Shown here piece by piece: positions 18,308 to 26,878 of a stretch of 64,000 nucleotides of DNA; the first letter of the stretch is position 1; each line of letters begins with the position of its first letter. The notes beneath the pieces were generated by a model. That model searched no databases. It was not told the origin of the DNA and saw only the letters and a program-made list of their open reading frames with translations. The position numbers and the translations under genes were made by a program. The stretch comes from Pseudomonas lurida (GTDB lineage Bacteria; Pseudomonadota; Gammaproteobacteria; Pseudomonadales; Pseudomonadaceae), in the NCBI RefSeq assembly GCF_013522705.1, contig NZ_JAAMRE010000001.1, forward strand, positions 248,001 through 312,000. Reading direction: 5' to 3'.

Positions 18308-19030
18308 ATGTTCAAACCCTGCATATTCCTGATCACTGCCCTGGTCGCCAGCCCGCTGGCCGAAGCGCAAATCTTCCAGCGCGAATTGGGCGACTTCGAC
18401 CTCAAGCTGGGCACCACCCCCAGCCGCAGCATGGCCCAGGGTCTGGTCAAACCGACGTCGCCGGGCAGTGATTCGTTTCACGGTGGCCTGGACCTTAGCC
18501 ACGACAGCGGCCTGTACTTCGGCCAATTTTCGCCCAACATGGGCCTGTCATCGTCCAGCAACCTCGAAGTCGATTCCTACATGGGCTTCAAGCACCCCTT
18601 TGACCAGACCCTGGGCTATGAAGTGGGCCTGATCCACTACAGCTACCCCACGCTCAGCCCGATGAACAGCCAGGAGTTCTACGGTGGCCTGAACCTGCTG
18701 GGCAATCGCTTCGGCGCCTCATTCAGCAACGACCCGGACCGTCAGGACAGCACCCTCTTCGCTGACCTGGGCGGCACGCAGCCCTTCGGTATCGGCGTGA
18801 GCATGAAGTACACCACCCATCAGCTGGGCTCCCCGGTCTCGGTGAACGGTGGCTCCATCAGTAGTTTCAGCGATTGGTCGGTGCAATTCTCCCGCGCCTG
18901 GAAAGGCATCGACCTGGACCTGATCTACAGCGATTCCAGCCTCAGCGGCGGCGACTGCTCGGCCTACTCCGGGCACAACACAGAATGCGATGGCCTGCTG
19001 ACCCTCAAGGCCGTGCGCTCGTTTTACTAA
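18308..19030 (+). CDS. TorF-family putative porin (TIGR02001-like outer-membrane protein)
   Basis: A 240-residue envelope protein with a signal peptide (MFKPCIFLITALVASPLAEA) and repeated amphipathic beta segments rich in Gly, Ser and aromatics, ending with the outer-membrane signature Phe-Tyr (VRSFY). Segments such as DSYMGFKHPFDQTLGYEVGLIHYSYP fit the TorF/TIGR02001 family of small beta-barrels of unknown substrate. Monocistronic by spacing. Confidence 0.75.
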   Translation: MFKPCIFLITALVASPLAEAQIFQRELGDFDLKLGTTPSRSMAQGLVKPTSPGSDSFHGGLDLSHDSGLYFGQFSPNMGLSSSSNLEVDSYMGFKHPFDQTLGYEVGLIHYSYPTLSPMNSQEFYGGLNLLGNRFGASFSNDPDRQDSTLFADLGGTQPFGIGVSMKYTTHQLGSPVSVNGGSISSFSDWSVQFSRAWKGIDLDLIYSDSSLSGGDCSAYSGHNTECDGLLTLKAVRSFY

Positions 19031-19096
19031 CCGGCTGAACTGTCGGACCCGGCCAGCGTTCACATGCACTAATCCCCTCTGCGCAAGGTTTCGCTC

Positions 19097-19963
19097 ATGC
19101 TGCGTCGGCTCAAATTAACGGTGGCACTGCTGGCCCTGAGTCTGCTGCTCGCCGGCTGCAATCGCGTGGGCCTGGCCTATCGCAACCTGGACGTAATCAT
19201 TCCCTGGACCCTCAACGACTATCTGGACATGAACGCCGGGCAGAAAAGCTGGTTCAACGACAGACTCAAGGAACACCTGGCCTGGCATTGCACCACCCAA
19301 TTGCCGGGTTATCTGGACTGGCTCGACCGCCTGCAACAGATGGTCGACAGCAACCAAGTCACCGACGTCGAACTTCAGGCTCGTACGGCAGAGGCCAAGC
19401 GAGCGATCGCCGAGGTCGCCCGCGAAATCACGCCCTCGGCCATCGAGCTGCTTAAGGGATTGGACGATGAGCAGGTCAACGCGATGAACGACGCGCTGGC
19501 CAAAGACCTGCGCAAACGCCAGGACGAATACCTCAAGCCGCCACTGGAGCAACAGATAAAGGAACGCGCCGAGCGGATGCGCAAGCGTCTGGACAGTTGG
19601 ATGGGCCCGCTCAGCGCCAGCCAGCAAGCCAGGGTCATGGCCTGGTCGGTAGCGTTGGGCCAGCAGAATGAGCAGTGGATCGGCAACCGCGCCCATTGGC
19701 AGGCGCAGTTTATCGACGCGGTGCAGCAACGCCGTAGCGCCGATTTCCCACAAAAAATGCAGCAGCTGCTGGTGGACCGGGAAAGCCTGTGGACCCCGCA
19801 GTACCGAGCGGCCTACGCGCAGACGGAAGCGCAGGCGCGCAGCCTGATTATCGACCTGATGGCGGACAGCACTGCGCAACAGCGGCTGAAACTGACTCAG
19901 AAAATCGACGGGGTGCGCAGCGACTTCAAAGCCCTCAAATGCCTGAAGGCCACTGAGCGCTAA
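19097..19963 (+). CDS. DUF6279-family lipoprotein
   Basis: A 288-residue lipoprotein with a signal peptide and lipobox LLLAGC (Cys at about 21). The mature protein is mostly alpha-helical and charged (RVGLAYRNLDVIIPWTLNDYLDMNAGQ...; MRKRLDSWMGPLSASQQARVMAWS), as in DUF6279. It starts 66 bp after the porin-like gene on the same strand. Function unknown; periplasmic face of a membrane. Confidence 0.8.
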   Translation: MLRRLKLTVALLALSLLLAGCNRVGLAYRNLDVIIPWTLNDYLDMNAGQKSWFNDRLKEHLAWHCTTQLPGYLDWLDRLQQMVDSNQVTDVELQARTAEAKRAIAEVAREITPSAIELLKGLDDEQVNAMNDALAKDLRKRQDEYLKPPLEQQIKERAERMRKRLDSWMGPLSASQQARVMAWSVALGQQNEQWIGNRAHWQAQFIDAVQQRRSADFPQKMQQLLVDRESLWTPQYRAAYAQTEAQARSLIIDLMADSTAQQRLKLTQKIDGVRSDFKALKCLKATER

Positions 19964-20004
19964 CGGGGCGGGGTGCCCCCCGCCACGACAGCGTCGTACA
20001 GACC

Positions 20005-20406
20005 TTAGATCGCGCCGCCCGCATTCGCCGCTTCGCAGGCCACACGCTCAAAGGTCGCTTCGTCCAACGCGTCTTCCTGTTCGTCCAGGATCTGACGCGA
20101 ACGGGCATCGCCGGGAATGGAGCTGTCGATCAGCGCCAGCAAACTCGAACCCCGCGGGGTCAAGATGAAATTTTCACCGTTACCGCCCTCTTCTTCCGGG
20201 CGCGATTGGATAAAGCCGCGCTTGAGCAGCAGCGCCTCATAATCGGCGGCGGTTTTTTTCAGTGCATCCAGGTTACCAATGGATTCGCCGGCCGTGGCCT
20301 TATCGGCGGCTTCCTGCTCCGCATACTTGCGCGGGGCAAAGCTGCCCTCGCCGTTCTGCACTTCATGCAGCAAACGTTCGATCAAATCCCAATTGTAAGT
20401 CGTCAT
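20005..20406 (-). CDS. Winged-helix-like small protein (DUF2513-type, probable regulator)
   Basis: A 133-residue acidic cytoplasmic protein: MTTYNWDLIERLLHEVQN at the start, a helix pair, then KKTAADYEALLLKRGFI...FILTPRGSSLLALI, which has the look of a winged-helix DNA-binding fold as in DUF2513. The ATG at 20406 follows AGGAGGAATCAGG; the longer upstream in-frame stretch is a shadow of the opposite small gene. It is divergent from the periplasmic small protein. Role unknown. Confidence 0.7.
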   Translation of the reverse strand: MTTYNWDLIERLLHEVQNGEGSFAPRKYAEQEAADKATAGESIGNLDALKKTAADYEALLLKRGFIQSRPEEEGGNGENFILTPRGSSLLALIDSSIPGDARSRQILDEQEDALDEATFERVACEAANAGGAI

Positions 20407-20560
20407 CCTGATTCCTCCTGCGGGCGTGAGGAAAAGTAGCCCGTCAGCAGGTGTGACCTGTGACGTCAGCGGCCGTTCAGCCGAATGCACGGGCGGTATT
20501 TCTCTGAACTTTCCAGACGTTCGCCCCCTCAACTGACTACTAACGCCAAGGAGGTCGATC

Positions 20561-20836
20561 ATGAAAACCCTGATGAACCTGGCTGCCGCTGCCGCCCTGC
20601 TCACCGCCCTGCCCGCCTGGGCCTGTACTCCGGAAGAAGCCACCGCCAAGCGCGAGGAACTGGCCAGGCAAGTCACCCAGCTCACCGAACAGAACCCGGC
20701 CAAAGCCAAGGAGATGAACCAGCAATTGCAGAAAATGGACCTGGACACCGAAAGCGCGGAGTTTCCCGACAAATGCCAGTTGATCGACGCGCGCCTCAAA
20801 GAGTTGAAAGAGGCTGCCGCCAAGGCCAAAAACTGA
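20561..20836 (+). CDS. Small periplasmic helical protein
   Basis: A 91-residue protein with a signal peptide (MKTLMNLAAAAALLTALPAWA) and a ~70-residue mature helix rich in Lys, Glu and Gln (EEATAKREELARQVTQLTEQNPAKAKEMNQQLQ), with two cysteines (C22 and C72 approximately) that could pair. It has a good ribosome site (AAGGAGG) and is followed by a strong terminator. No known function recognised. Confidence 0.75.
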   Translation: MKTLMNLAAAAALLTALPAWACTPEEATAKREELARQVTQLTEQNPAKAKEMNQQLQKMDLDTESAEFPDKCQLIDARLKELKEAAAKAKN

Positions 20837-20842
20837 GCCTAT

Positions 20843-20872
20843 AAAAAAACCGGACATTGTCCGGTTTTTTTT
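20843..20872. terminator. Bidirectional rho-independent terminator
   Basis: Stem AACCGGAC / GTCCGGTT with loop ATT, flanked by an A run on the left and a T run on the right, so it can stop both the small periplasmic gene (+) and the convergent helicase gene (-). Confidence 0.92.
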
Positions 20873-20886
20873 ATATTGCCTCAGGC

Positions 20887-22233
20887 TTATTCAGCGGCCG
20901 GCACTTGCGGCTTGCGGCGCTTGAGCGGGGCCATGCCGTCCTTGCTTACCAACGACAGGTTGTCGGTCTTCGGGCGGTTGGCGATCTTGCGCTTGGTCGG
21001 CGACTTCGCGCCGGCTTTCTTCTTTTCTCCCTTGGCGTCGGTCTTTTTCTTCTTCACGCCGACGGCCTTGCCCGACGCCTTGACCTTTTTCGGCCCGGTG
21101 TAGGTGCCTTTGACTTCCTTGATGGTGCGGCGCTCGAAAGACTGCTTCAGGTAGCGCTCGATGCTCGACATCAGGTTCCAGTCGCCGTGGCAGATCAGGG
21201 AGATCGCCAGGCCATCGTTACCGGCTCGCCCGGTGCGACCGATGCGGTGCACGTATTCGTCGCCGCTGCGCGGCATGTCGAAGTTGATCACCAGGTCCAG
21301 GCCATCCACGTCCAGGCCACGGGCGGCGACGTCGGTGGCCACCAGGATCTTTACACCGCCGGCCTTGAGGCGGTCGATGGCGAGCTTGCGATCCTTCTGG
21401 TCTTTCTCGCCGTGCAGCACGAACGCCTTGTATTCCTGAGCGACCAGACGGCCGTAGATGCGGTCGGCGGCGGCGCGAGTGTTGGTGAACACAATGGCTT
21501 TCTGATACGTCTCGTTGGCCAGCAGCCAGTTGAGGATCTGCTCTTTGTGCACGTTGTGGTCGGCGGTGACGATCTGCTGGCGGGTGGTCGCATTGAGGTC
21601 GCTGACGTTGTTGACCTGCAGGTGCTCCGGGTTGTTCAGCACCTTGGCGACCATGTCGCGCAGGGTCGAGCCGCCGGTGGTGGCGGAGAACAGCATGGTC
21701 TGCTGACGGTTGACGCACTCGCCCACCAAACGCTGCACATCGTCGGCAAAGCCCATATCGAGCATGCGGTCGGCTTCGTCGAGCACCAGCACTTCGACTT
21801 CCTTGAGGTCCAGGTTGCCGGCGTTCAGTTGCTCGATCATGCGCCCTGGCGTGCCGATCAGAATGTCCGGCACTTTACGCAGCATGGCGGCCTGGACCTT
21901 GAAGTCTTCGCCGCCGGTGATGATGCCGGACTTGATGAAGGTGAACTGCGAGAAGCGCTCGACCTCTTTCAGGGTTTGCTGGGCCAACTCGCGGGTCGGC
22001 AGCAGGATCAGGGTCTTGATGCTGCCGCGGACCTTGGCCGGGCCGATCAAACGATTCAGGACCGGCAGGACGAACGCGGCGGTCTTGCCGCTGCCGGTTT
22101 GCGCCGTCACCCGCAGGTCACGCCCTTCAAGCGCGAGCGGAATGGCCGCGGCCTGCACTGGCGTAGGCTCGACAAATTTAAGCTCGGCCACGGCTTTGAG
22201 CAGGCGTTCGTGCAGGGCGAATTGGGAAAACAC
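20887..22233 (-). CDS. DEAD-box ATP-dependent RNA helicase
   Basis: A 448-residue helicase. The motifs are in order: Q motif (FVEPTPVQAAAIP), I (AQTGSGKTA), Ia (PTRELAQQ), Ib (TPGR), II (DEAD), III (SAT), IV, V (ATDVAARGLDVDGL) and VI (HRIGRTGRAG). A Lys/Arg-rich tail of ~70 residues (KKKKTDAKGEKKKAGAKSPTKRK) probably binds RNA. The GTG at 22233 is preceded by CGAGGTAGC; an upstream TTG lacks a site. It is RhlE-like in shape, but I do not assign a subfamily name. Confidence 0.9.
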   Translation of the reverse strand: MFSQFALHERLLKAVAELKFVEPTPVQAAAIPLALEGRDLRVTAQTGSGKTAAFVLPVLNRLIGPAKVRGSIKTLILLPTRELAQQTLKEVERFSQFTFIKSGIITGGEDFKVQAAMLRKVPDILIGTPGRMIEQLNAGNLDLKEVEVLVLDEADRMLDMGFADDVQRLVGECVNRQQTMLFSATTGGSTLRDMVAKVLNNPEHLQVNNVSDLNATTRQQIVTADHNVHKEQILNWLLANETYQKAIVFTNTRAAADRIYGRLVAQEYKAFVLHGEKDQKDRKLAIDRLKAGGVKILVATDVAARGLDVDGLDLVINFDMPRSGDEYVHRIGRTGRAGNDGLAISLICHGDWNLMSSIERYLKQSFERRTIKEVKGTYTGPKKVKASGKAVGVKKKKTDAKGEKKKAGAKSPTKRKIANRPKTDNLSLVSKDGMAPLKRRKPQVPAAE

Positions 22234-22426
22234 GGGTGCTACCTCGAAGAAATGCAAAATATCAGCTGCATAGGGTAACGGTTTCGGGCGTCCAAACCGA
22301 GTTTCTTTACGCGAGCGGTGCCAATCAGGCGTTTTTTTGTGCGTGATTGTGTCAATGACATCAACTTTGTCGCACTCAGATGCTCTAATCGCCCCCGACC
22401 TGTCTTACCGAGGAACCGCTTCATCC

Positions 22427-23716
22427 ATGGATATCAAACAGCTTTGGCGTAACGTCCAAGACCTCTGGGGCGCACTGGATCAACACCCGCTGTTGCACGC
22501 GAGCCTGGGCCTGCTGGTATTGCTGGTGGTGGCGCTGGTACTGGGTCGGGTGGCGCGCTACCTGATCCTGCACGCGGTCAAATTGCTCGGCCGGCAACCG
22601 GCCCTGCACTGGCTCAACGACTTGCGCCACAACAAAGTCTTCCACCGCCTGGCGCAACTGACCCCGTCACTGGTGATCCAGTTCGGCCTGTACCTGGTGC
22701 CCGACCTGAGCAAGACCGCCACCCTGTTCATCGGCAACGTAGCCCTGGCGTTCACCATCCTGTTCCTGGTGCTGGCCATGAGCGCCCTGCTCAACGCCCT
22801 GCTGGACATCTATGCCCGCACCGAACATGCCCGCACACGCTCGATCAAGGGCTATGTGCAATTGGCGAAGATGGTGCTGTTTGTGTTCGGCACGATCATC
22901 ATCGTCGCCACTCTGATCGACCGTTCGCCGTTACTGCTGCTATCCGGCCTGGGTGCGATGTCGGCGGTGATCCTGTTGGTCTACAAGGACACGTTGCTGT
23001 CGTTCGTCGCCAGCGTGCAGCTGACCAGCAACGACATGCTGCGGGTCGGCGACTGGATCGAAATGCCTCAGGTCGGTGCCGACGGCGATGTGGTCGACAT
23101 CACCCTGCACACGGTGAAAGTGCAGAACTTCGATAAAACCATTGTCTCCATCCCGACCTGGCGCCTGATGTCGGAGTCGTTCAAGAACTGGCGCGGCATG
23201 CAGGTTTCCGGCGGGCGTCGCATCAAACGCAGCCTGTTCATCGACGCCAGCGGCGTGCGCTTCCTGCGTGACGACGAAGAAGTGCGCATGACCCAGGTGC
23301 ACCTGCTCACCGATTACATCAGCCGCAAACAGGCCGAACTCAAGGCGTGGAACGAAGCCCAGGGCCACAGTGCGCAACTGTCGGCCAACCGCCGGCGCAT
23401 GACCAACCTGGGCACCTTCCGCGCCTATGCGCTGGCCTATCTGAAAAGTCATCCGGACATCCAGCCCAACATGACGTGCATGGTCCGCCAGATGCAAACC
23501 ACCGCCGAGGGCGTGCCGCTCGAGATCTACTGTTTCACCCGCACCACCGTGTGGGCGGACTACGAGCGCATCCAGGGGGATATTTTTGACTATCTGCTGG
23601 CAGTGTTGCCGGAGTTCGGACTGAACCTGTATCAGCAACCCAGCGGCACCGACTTGCGCACCGCAATACTGACCTTGGCACGCGATACCCACGCCTCGCA
23701 ATCCTCCGAGCATTGA
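22427..23716 (+). CDS. MscS-family mechanosensitive channel, YbdG-like
   Basis: A 429-residue inner-membrane protein with about five N-terminal helices and an MscS beta domain. The pore-adjacent helix and beta part read LLLSGLGAMSAVILLVYKDTLLSFVASVQLTSNDMLRVGDWIEMP, then a large C-terminal domain. It protects cells during osmotic downshock. Length and the KVQNFDKTIVSIPTWRLMSESFKNWRGM segment fit E. coli YbdG. The start ATG at 22427 has GAGGAA 12 nt upstream. Confidence 0.88.
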   Translation: MDIKQLWRNVQDLWGALDQHPLLHASLGLLVLLVVALVLGRVARYLILHAVKLLGRQPALHWLNDLRHNKVFHRLAQLTPSLVIQFGLYLVPDLSKTATLFIGNVALAFTILFLVLAMSALLNALLDIYARTEHARTRSIKGYVQLAKMVLFVFGTIIIVATLIDRSPLLLLSGLGAMSAVILLVYKDTLLSFVASVQLTSNDMLRVGDWIEMPQVGADGDVVDITLHTVKVQNFDKTIVSIPTWRLMSESFKNWRGMQVSGGRRIKRSLFIDASGVRFLRDDEEVRMTQVHLLTDYISRKQAELKAWNEAQGHSAQLSANRRRMTNLGTFRAYALAYLKSHPDIQPNMTCMVRQMQTTAEGVPLEIYCFTRTTVWADYERIQGDIFDYLLAVLPEFGLNLYQQPSGTDLRTAILTLARDTHASQSSEH

Positions 23717-23726
23717 CAGCGATACC

Positions 23727-23752
23727 GGCGAGGCACTGGCAAGCGCCTCGCT
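23727..23752. repeat. REP-like hairpin after the channel gene
   Basis: GGCGAGGC / GCCTCGC arms around CTGGCAAGC. It lies between the channel gene and the upstream region of the diiron-enzyme operon. May aid transcription stop; no T run. Confidence 0.4.
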
Positions 23753-23866
23753 CCAAGGTCAGCCACTGCTGACTCACCCGCCGTAAAAAAGCCCGCCACT
23801 ATGTGTAGCCGCCACGGCCCATTCTTCAACCGGCACAGCCCACAAAGAAAATTCTTCCTACGCGTT

Positions 23867-23881
23867 TAGTGAATTTCACTA
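23867..23881. promoter_or_regulatory. Perfect 15-bp dyad, Lrp-like operator
   Basis: TAGTGAA-T-TTCACTA. It matches the E. coli Lrp consensus YAGHAWATTWTDCTR at 13 of 15 positions; the two mismatches are symmetric (G71, C77). It is 88 bp before the start codon of the first gene of a five-gene operon whose far end is flanked by an Lrp/AsnC gene. Regulation by that gene is inference. Confidence 0.6.
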
Positions 23882-23969
23882 CGTGCGCGCACTGTTTCTA
23901 ATCTGTTTTAAAAAAAACCAACTGCTTAGCATCTGGGCCATCGAACCACGCCAGCAAAAGGCCCCCGCC

Positions 23970-25349
23970 ATGTTATGGACAACTCAGCTTTCCGTTAATG
24001 CAGCAGATTTTGTATTAAGTTCGAATGCCGAAGCCCTGACCCACTATTGTGGTGCCGCCGCCTTTGCTCAACCCCACGACTTTTATACCCAAAGCCCTTA
24101 TCAACGACCGTCGCGGCCACAGGACGTCACCGATTCAATCATTACCACCTGCCTGACCAGCGATCAACTTTCAAACAGTCAGCATCTCTTGGCACAGCGG
24201 TTATTGTTGAATATCTACGAACAGGATCTGGTCTTTTTACCCAAGCCGCCATTGGAACTGGATTTAAAGGCTTTTAAAAGTTTCTACGATCCCGTTCACG
24301 CCGCCAGTGGTAAAAAGATCCGGCCCTTGTTGGAACACTATCTATACAACTGGCTCAAGGAAGAAGTGCATATCAACGGCCCTTGGTGCCTGGAGTCCTT
24401 TATCGCCCACACCGATAAGGTATTGGACGACGTCGCTCACTCCGAGTCCAAACTCCATGAAGTGTTAACCACCAGCCGCCAGCCGGAACGTGCCGCCAGG
24501 TTTTTCATGACGCAATGTGCGGGAGACTTTCTCAGTGAAGCATCGGCGATGGCCCGCAACGTACTGGGCAACAGCGGTGTGTACACCAGCGAATTGTTCA
24601 AGATCCTGATCGACGAGTATGGCTACGGCGTCGACAAAAAGAAGCACAGCACCATTTTCGAAGACATGCTCCAGGACATGGGCATGCCCCATCACGTACA
24701 CCATTACTGGCAGTTCTATACGCCGGCGTCGCTGTCGCTCACCAACTACTTCCACTACGTATCGGCCAACCACGGCGAACTGTTCCGCTATATCGGCGCG
24801 ATGTACTACACCGAAGCCACGTTGGCACTGACGACCAAGCACCAGTCACGCGCAATCAAGACCATCTTCAACGGCACCGTCTCCACGGACTATTTCGACG
24901 AACATGCCCACATCGATGTACACCACGGAAGAATGGCGCTGCAGCGCTTGATCATGCCCATGATCAAGCAGTTCGGCACCCAGATCATTCCCGACCTTAT
25001 ACGCGGCTTCGAAGAGTTCAGGCTGCTTCAGGACATCGCCGACGAAGAGTTGTATGCCCATATCCAATGGCATGACGAGTTGGATCAGCATCGCGCACGG
25101 GCAGCGGCGCTGCAGGGCCAAAAACCCGTGGACCTGAGGATTACCGAGACTGAACTCGAACTGTCGGTGCTGCATACCCACCCCAATGACGAACTGTTCT
25201 GGGTCGAATCAGGCGAGCTGGAGTTTGTCGCCAGCCCCGAACTGACGGTACGCCTCAAAGCCGGCGAAGGCGTTGTGATTCCCAAGGGAATGCTGCATGG
25301 CACGCGCATCTGCAGTCCCTCCTGCACCTACACCGTAACCGCCATTTGA
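23970..25349 (+). CDS. Haem-oxygenase-like diiron enzyme fused to a C-terminal cupin
   Basis: A 459-residue cytoplasmic protein. Residues about 120-375 match the iron-containing redox enzyme (HDO) family, with a full candidate ligand set: E216 and H226 (DEYGYGVDKKKH), E282 (YYTEATL), and H312, D316, H319 (H-x3-D-x2-H in EHAHIDVHH). HDO relatives include UndA, BesC and SznF, which use O2 for C-C cleavage, decarboxylation or N-oxidation. Residues about 395-459 form a small cupin with H402, H404, E408 (HTHPNDE) and H443. First gene of a tight operon; the next start is 12 bp downstream. Substrate unknown; an amino acid is the best guess from the neighbours. Confidence 0.82.
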   Translation: MLWTTQLSVNAADFVLSSNAEALTHYCGAAAFAQPHDFYTQSPYQRPSRPQDVTDSIITTCLTSDQLSNSQHLLAQRLLLNIYEQDLVFLPKPPLELDLKAFKSFYDPVHAASGKKIRPLLEHYLYNWLKEEVHINGPWCLESFIAHTDKVLDDVAHSESKLHEVLTTSRQPERAARFFMTQCAGDFLSEASAMARNVLGNSGVYTSELFKILIDEYGYGVDKKKHSTIFEDMLQDMGMPHHVHHYWQFYTPASLSLTNYFHYVSANHGELFRYIGAMYYTEATLALTTKHQSRAIKTIFNGTVSTDYFDEHAHIDVHHGRMALQRLIMPMIKQFGTQIIPDLIRGFEEFRLLQDIADEELYAHIQWHDELDQHRARAAALQGQKPVDLRITETELELSVLHTHPNDELFWVESGELEFVASPELTVRLKAGEGVVIPKGMLHGTRICSPSCTYTVTAI

Positions 25350-25361
25350 GTGGGCAACCCC

Positions 25362-25679
25362 ATGAAAGCCATCAGCCTGAATATCTCCCACGCCAATTAT
25401 GTGGCCGTGGAGGAACGCACCTACTTTCTCAAGCGTCACGCGTATTCGACGCAATTGCTGCCCACCAAGTGCCCCCACCGTGGCGGCCCGCTGCACATGG
25501 GCGAAGTGACAGGCGACGGCCAAAGTGTGATCTGTCCCTGGCACGACAACGCCTACAGGGTCTGCAACCTGGAAAAGAGCGCACTGCCCACCGTGCGTGT
25601 CAGGAACCGGATCAGCACGGTCGTCGGCGACACAGAGCGGTGTGTGCCGCTGCTTAAAATTTCCCGCTACGACGGATGA
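25362..25679 (+). CDS. Single-domain Rieske [2Fe-2S] ferredoxin-like protein
   Basis: A 105-residue cytoplasmic protein with both Rieske motifs: C37-x-H39 (KCPHRGGPLHMG) and C58-x2-H61 (ICPWHDNAYRV). It could supply electrons to the diiron enzyme encoded just upstream (12-bp gap). Its stop codon overlaps the start of the MFS gene. No reductase gene is nearby, so a housekeeping reductase would be needed (inference). Confidence 0.85.
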   Translation: MKAISLNISHANYVAVEERTYFLKRHAYSTQLLPTKCPHRGGPLHMGEVTGDGQSVICPWHDNAYRVCNLEKSALPTVRVRNRISTVVGDTERCVPLLKISRYDG

Positions 25680-26866
25680 AGCTCATGAAGACTAAATCGA
25701 CACTGACAGCGTTCTACTCAATCGTGACGCTCTTCACCGGCCTCGACATGGCGATTGTCATCGCGATGGTCTGGTTCGGCCTGGAGACTACCGGTTCGAC
25801 CTTCCTGGTCGGCGCCACCTTGTGCGTGGCGACCGTCGTGCCTTATCTGTGCGAACAGTACATCGGCCGGTTCTTCACCATTGAACTGAGCCTGAAACGG
25901 CTGTTGTACATTCGCCTGGTGGCCTTTGCGGCAGTCCTGGGCTTGTCGTTTACCGAGGCCGCCCTGCTACCGATCGGCTTCCTGGCCATTGCGTTCGTAG
26001 TGGGCGTGACCGACTACTTCACCATCAGCACACTGGAATCGAAAAATACCAAGCTGGTGCTGGCCGGCCTCACCGACAGCGATACCTGCGCGCGGTTGAT
26101 GCAAACCTCCATACAGATCGGTGCCTTCGGCGGCGCGCTCCTGGGCGGGTTGATTGTGGATGTGTTTTCGGTCAACCAGACGCTGCAGATCATCAGCCTG
26201 GCAGCGATTGTCTCGCTCGCGGCCATCCTTCTGGTAGCCGACAGCCCCAACGAACACGCCACCGAACAGGCCACGGCAACCTCCACCGCGCGGCCACTGG
26301 AGCTACCGCGAAACCTCTATATCCTGATCATCGTGTTGAGCATGATCGGTTTCCATATCGGCGCGTTCAACAGCCTGGTGCCCATCGTTTTTCAAAAACT
26401 CAATGAGTGGAATGCCACGCTGTTCGGGGTCGCCAGCGGCCTGGCGGGCCTGGGCGCCTTCAGCGCTGCGGTGTTGCCGCGCATCAAGCTCAACCGCTAC
26501 GGCGCGATCTCGCTGGTGATACTGGCGGACGTGGCGATCGTCTACTTCCACAACCTCTACGTGATGATGGCCGCGGCCTTCCTGCTGGGTTTTTGCATCA
26601 ACAGCCTGCGCATCCAATTGCGCAGAACCTTGATCGAGTCGGCGCCCAACGCAAGGGTAGCCGACGTGATCGCGGCCAAAAGCTCGCTCTACTACCTGCT
26701 GGTCAGTGGCTCGGCGCCGATGATCCTGACGTTCTTCACCACCTCCGGCTTCCTAGGACTCGAAGGCGCCCGCCTGTTGATGATCGTCTCCGCCGGCCTG
26801 TTGGCCACTGCCGTACTGGCGTGGAACCTGACCCCGGCCCCCGCGCCCACCGCCACCACGGAATAA
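25676..26866 (+). CDS. MFS transporter of the diiron/ATP-grasp operon
   Basis: A 396-residue, 12-helix major facilitator (LTDSDTCARLMQTSIQIGAFGGALLGGLIVDVF is the mid-N-half signature region; similar to efflux-type MFS proteins). The ATG overlaps the Rieske stop codon (ATGA); ATG at 25685 is an alternative. By context it probably exports the operon product. Gap to the next gene is 12 bp. Confidence 0.82.
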   Translation: MKLMKTKSTLTAFYSIVTLFTGLDMAIVIAMVWFGLETTGSTFLVGATLCVATVVPYLCEQYIGRFFTIELSLKRLLYIRLVAFAAVLGLSFTEAALLPIGFLAIAFVVGVTDYFTISTLESKNTKLVLAGLTDSDTCARLMQTSIQIGAFGGALLGGLIVDVFSVNQTLQIISLAAIVSLAAILLVADSPNEHATEQATATSTARPLELPRNLYILIIVLSMIGFHIGAFNSLVPIVFQKLNEWNATLFGVASGLAGLGAFSAAVLPRIKLNRYGAISLVILADVAIVYFHNLYVMMAAAFLLGFCINSLRIQLRRTLIESAPNARVADVIAAKSSLYYLLVSGSAPMILTFFTTSGFLGLEGARLLMIVSAGLLATAVLAWNLTPAPAPTATTE

Positions 26867-26878
26867 GGAATACACGAC

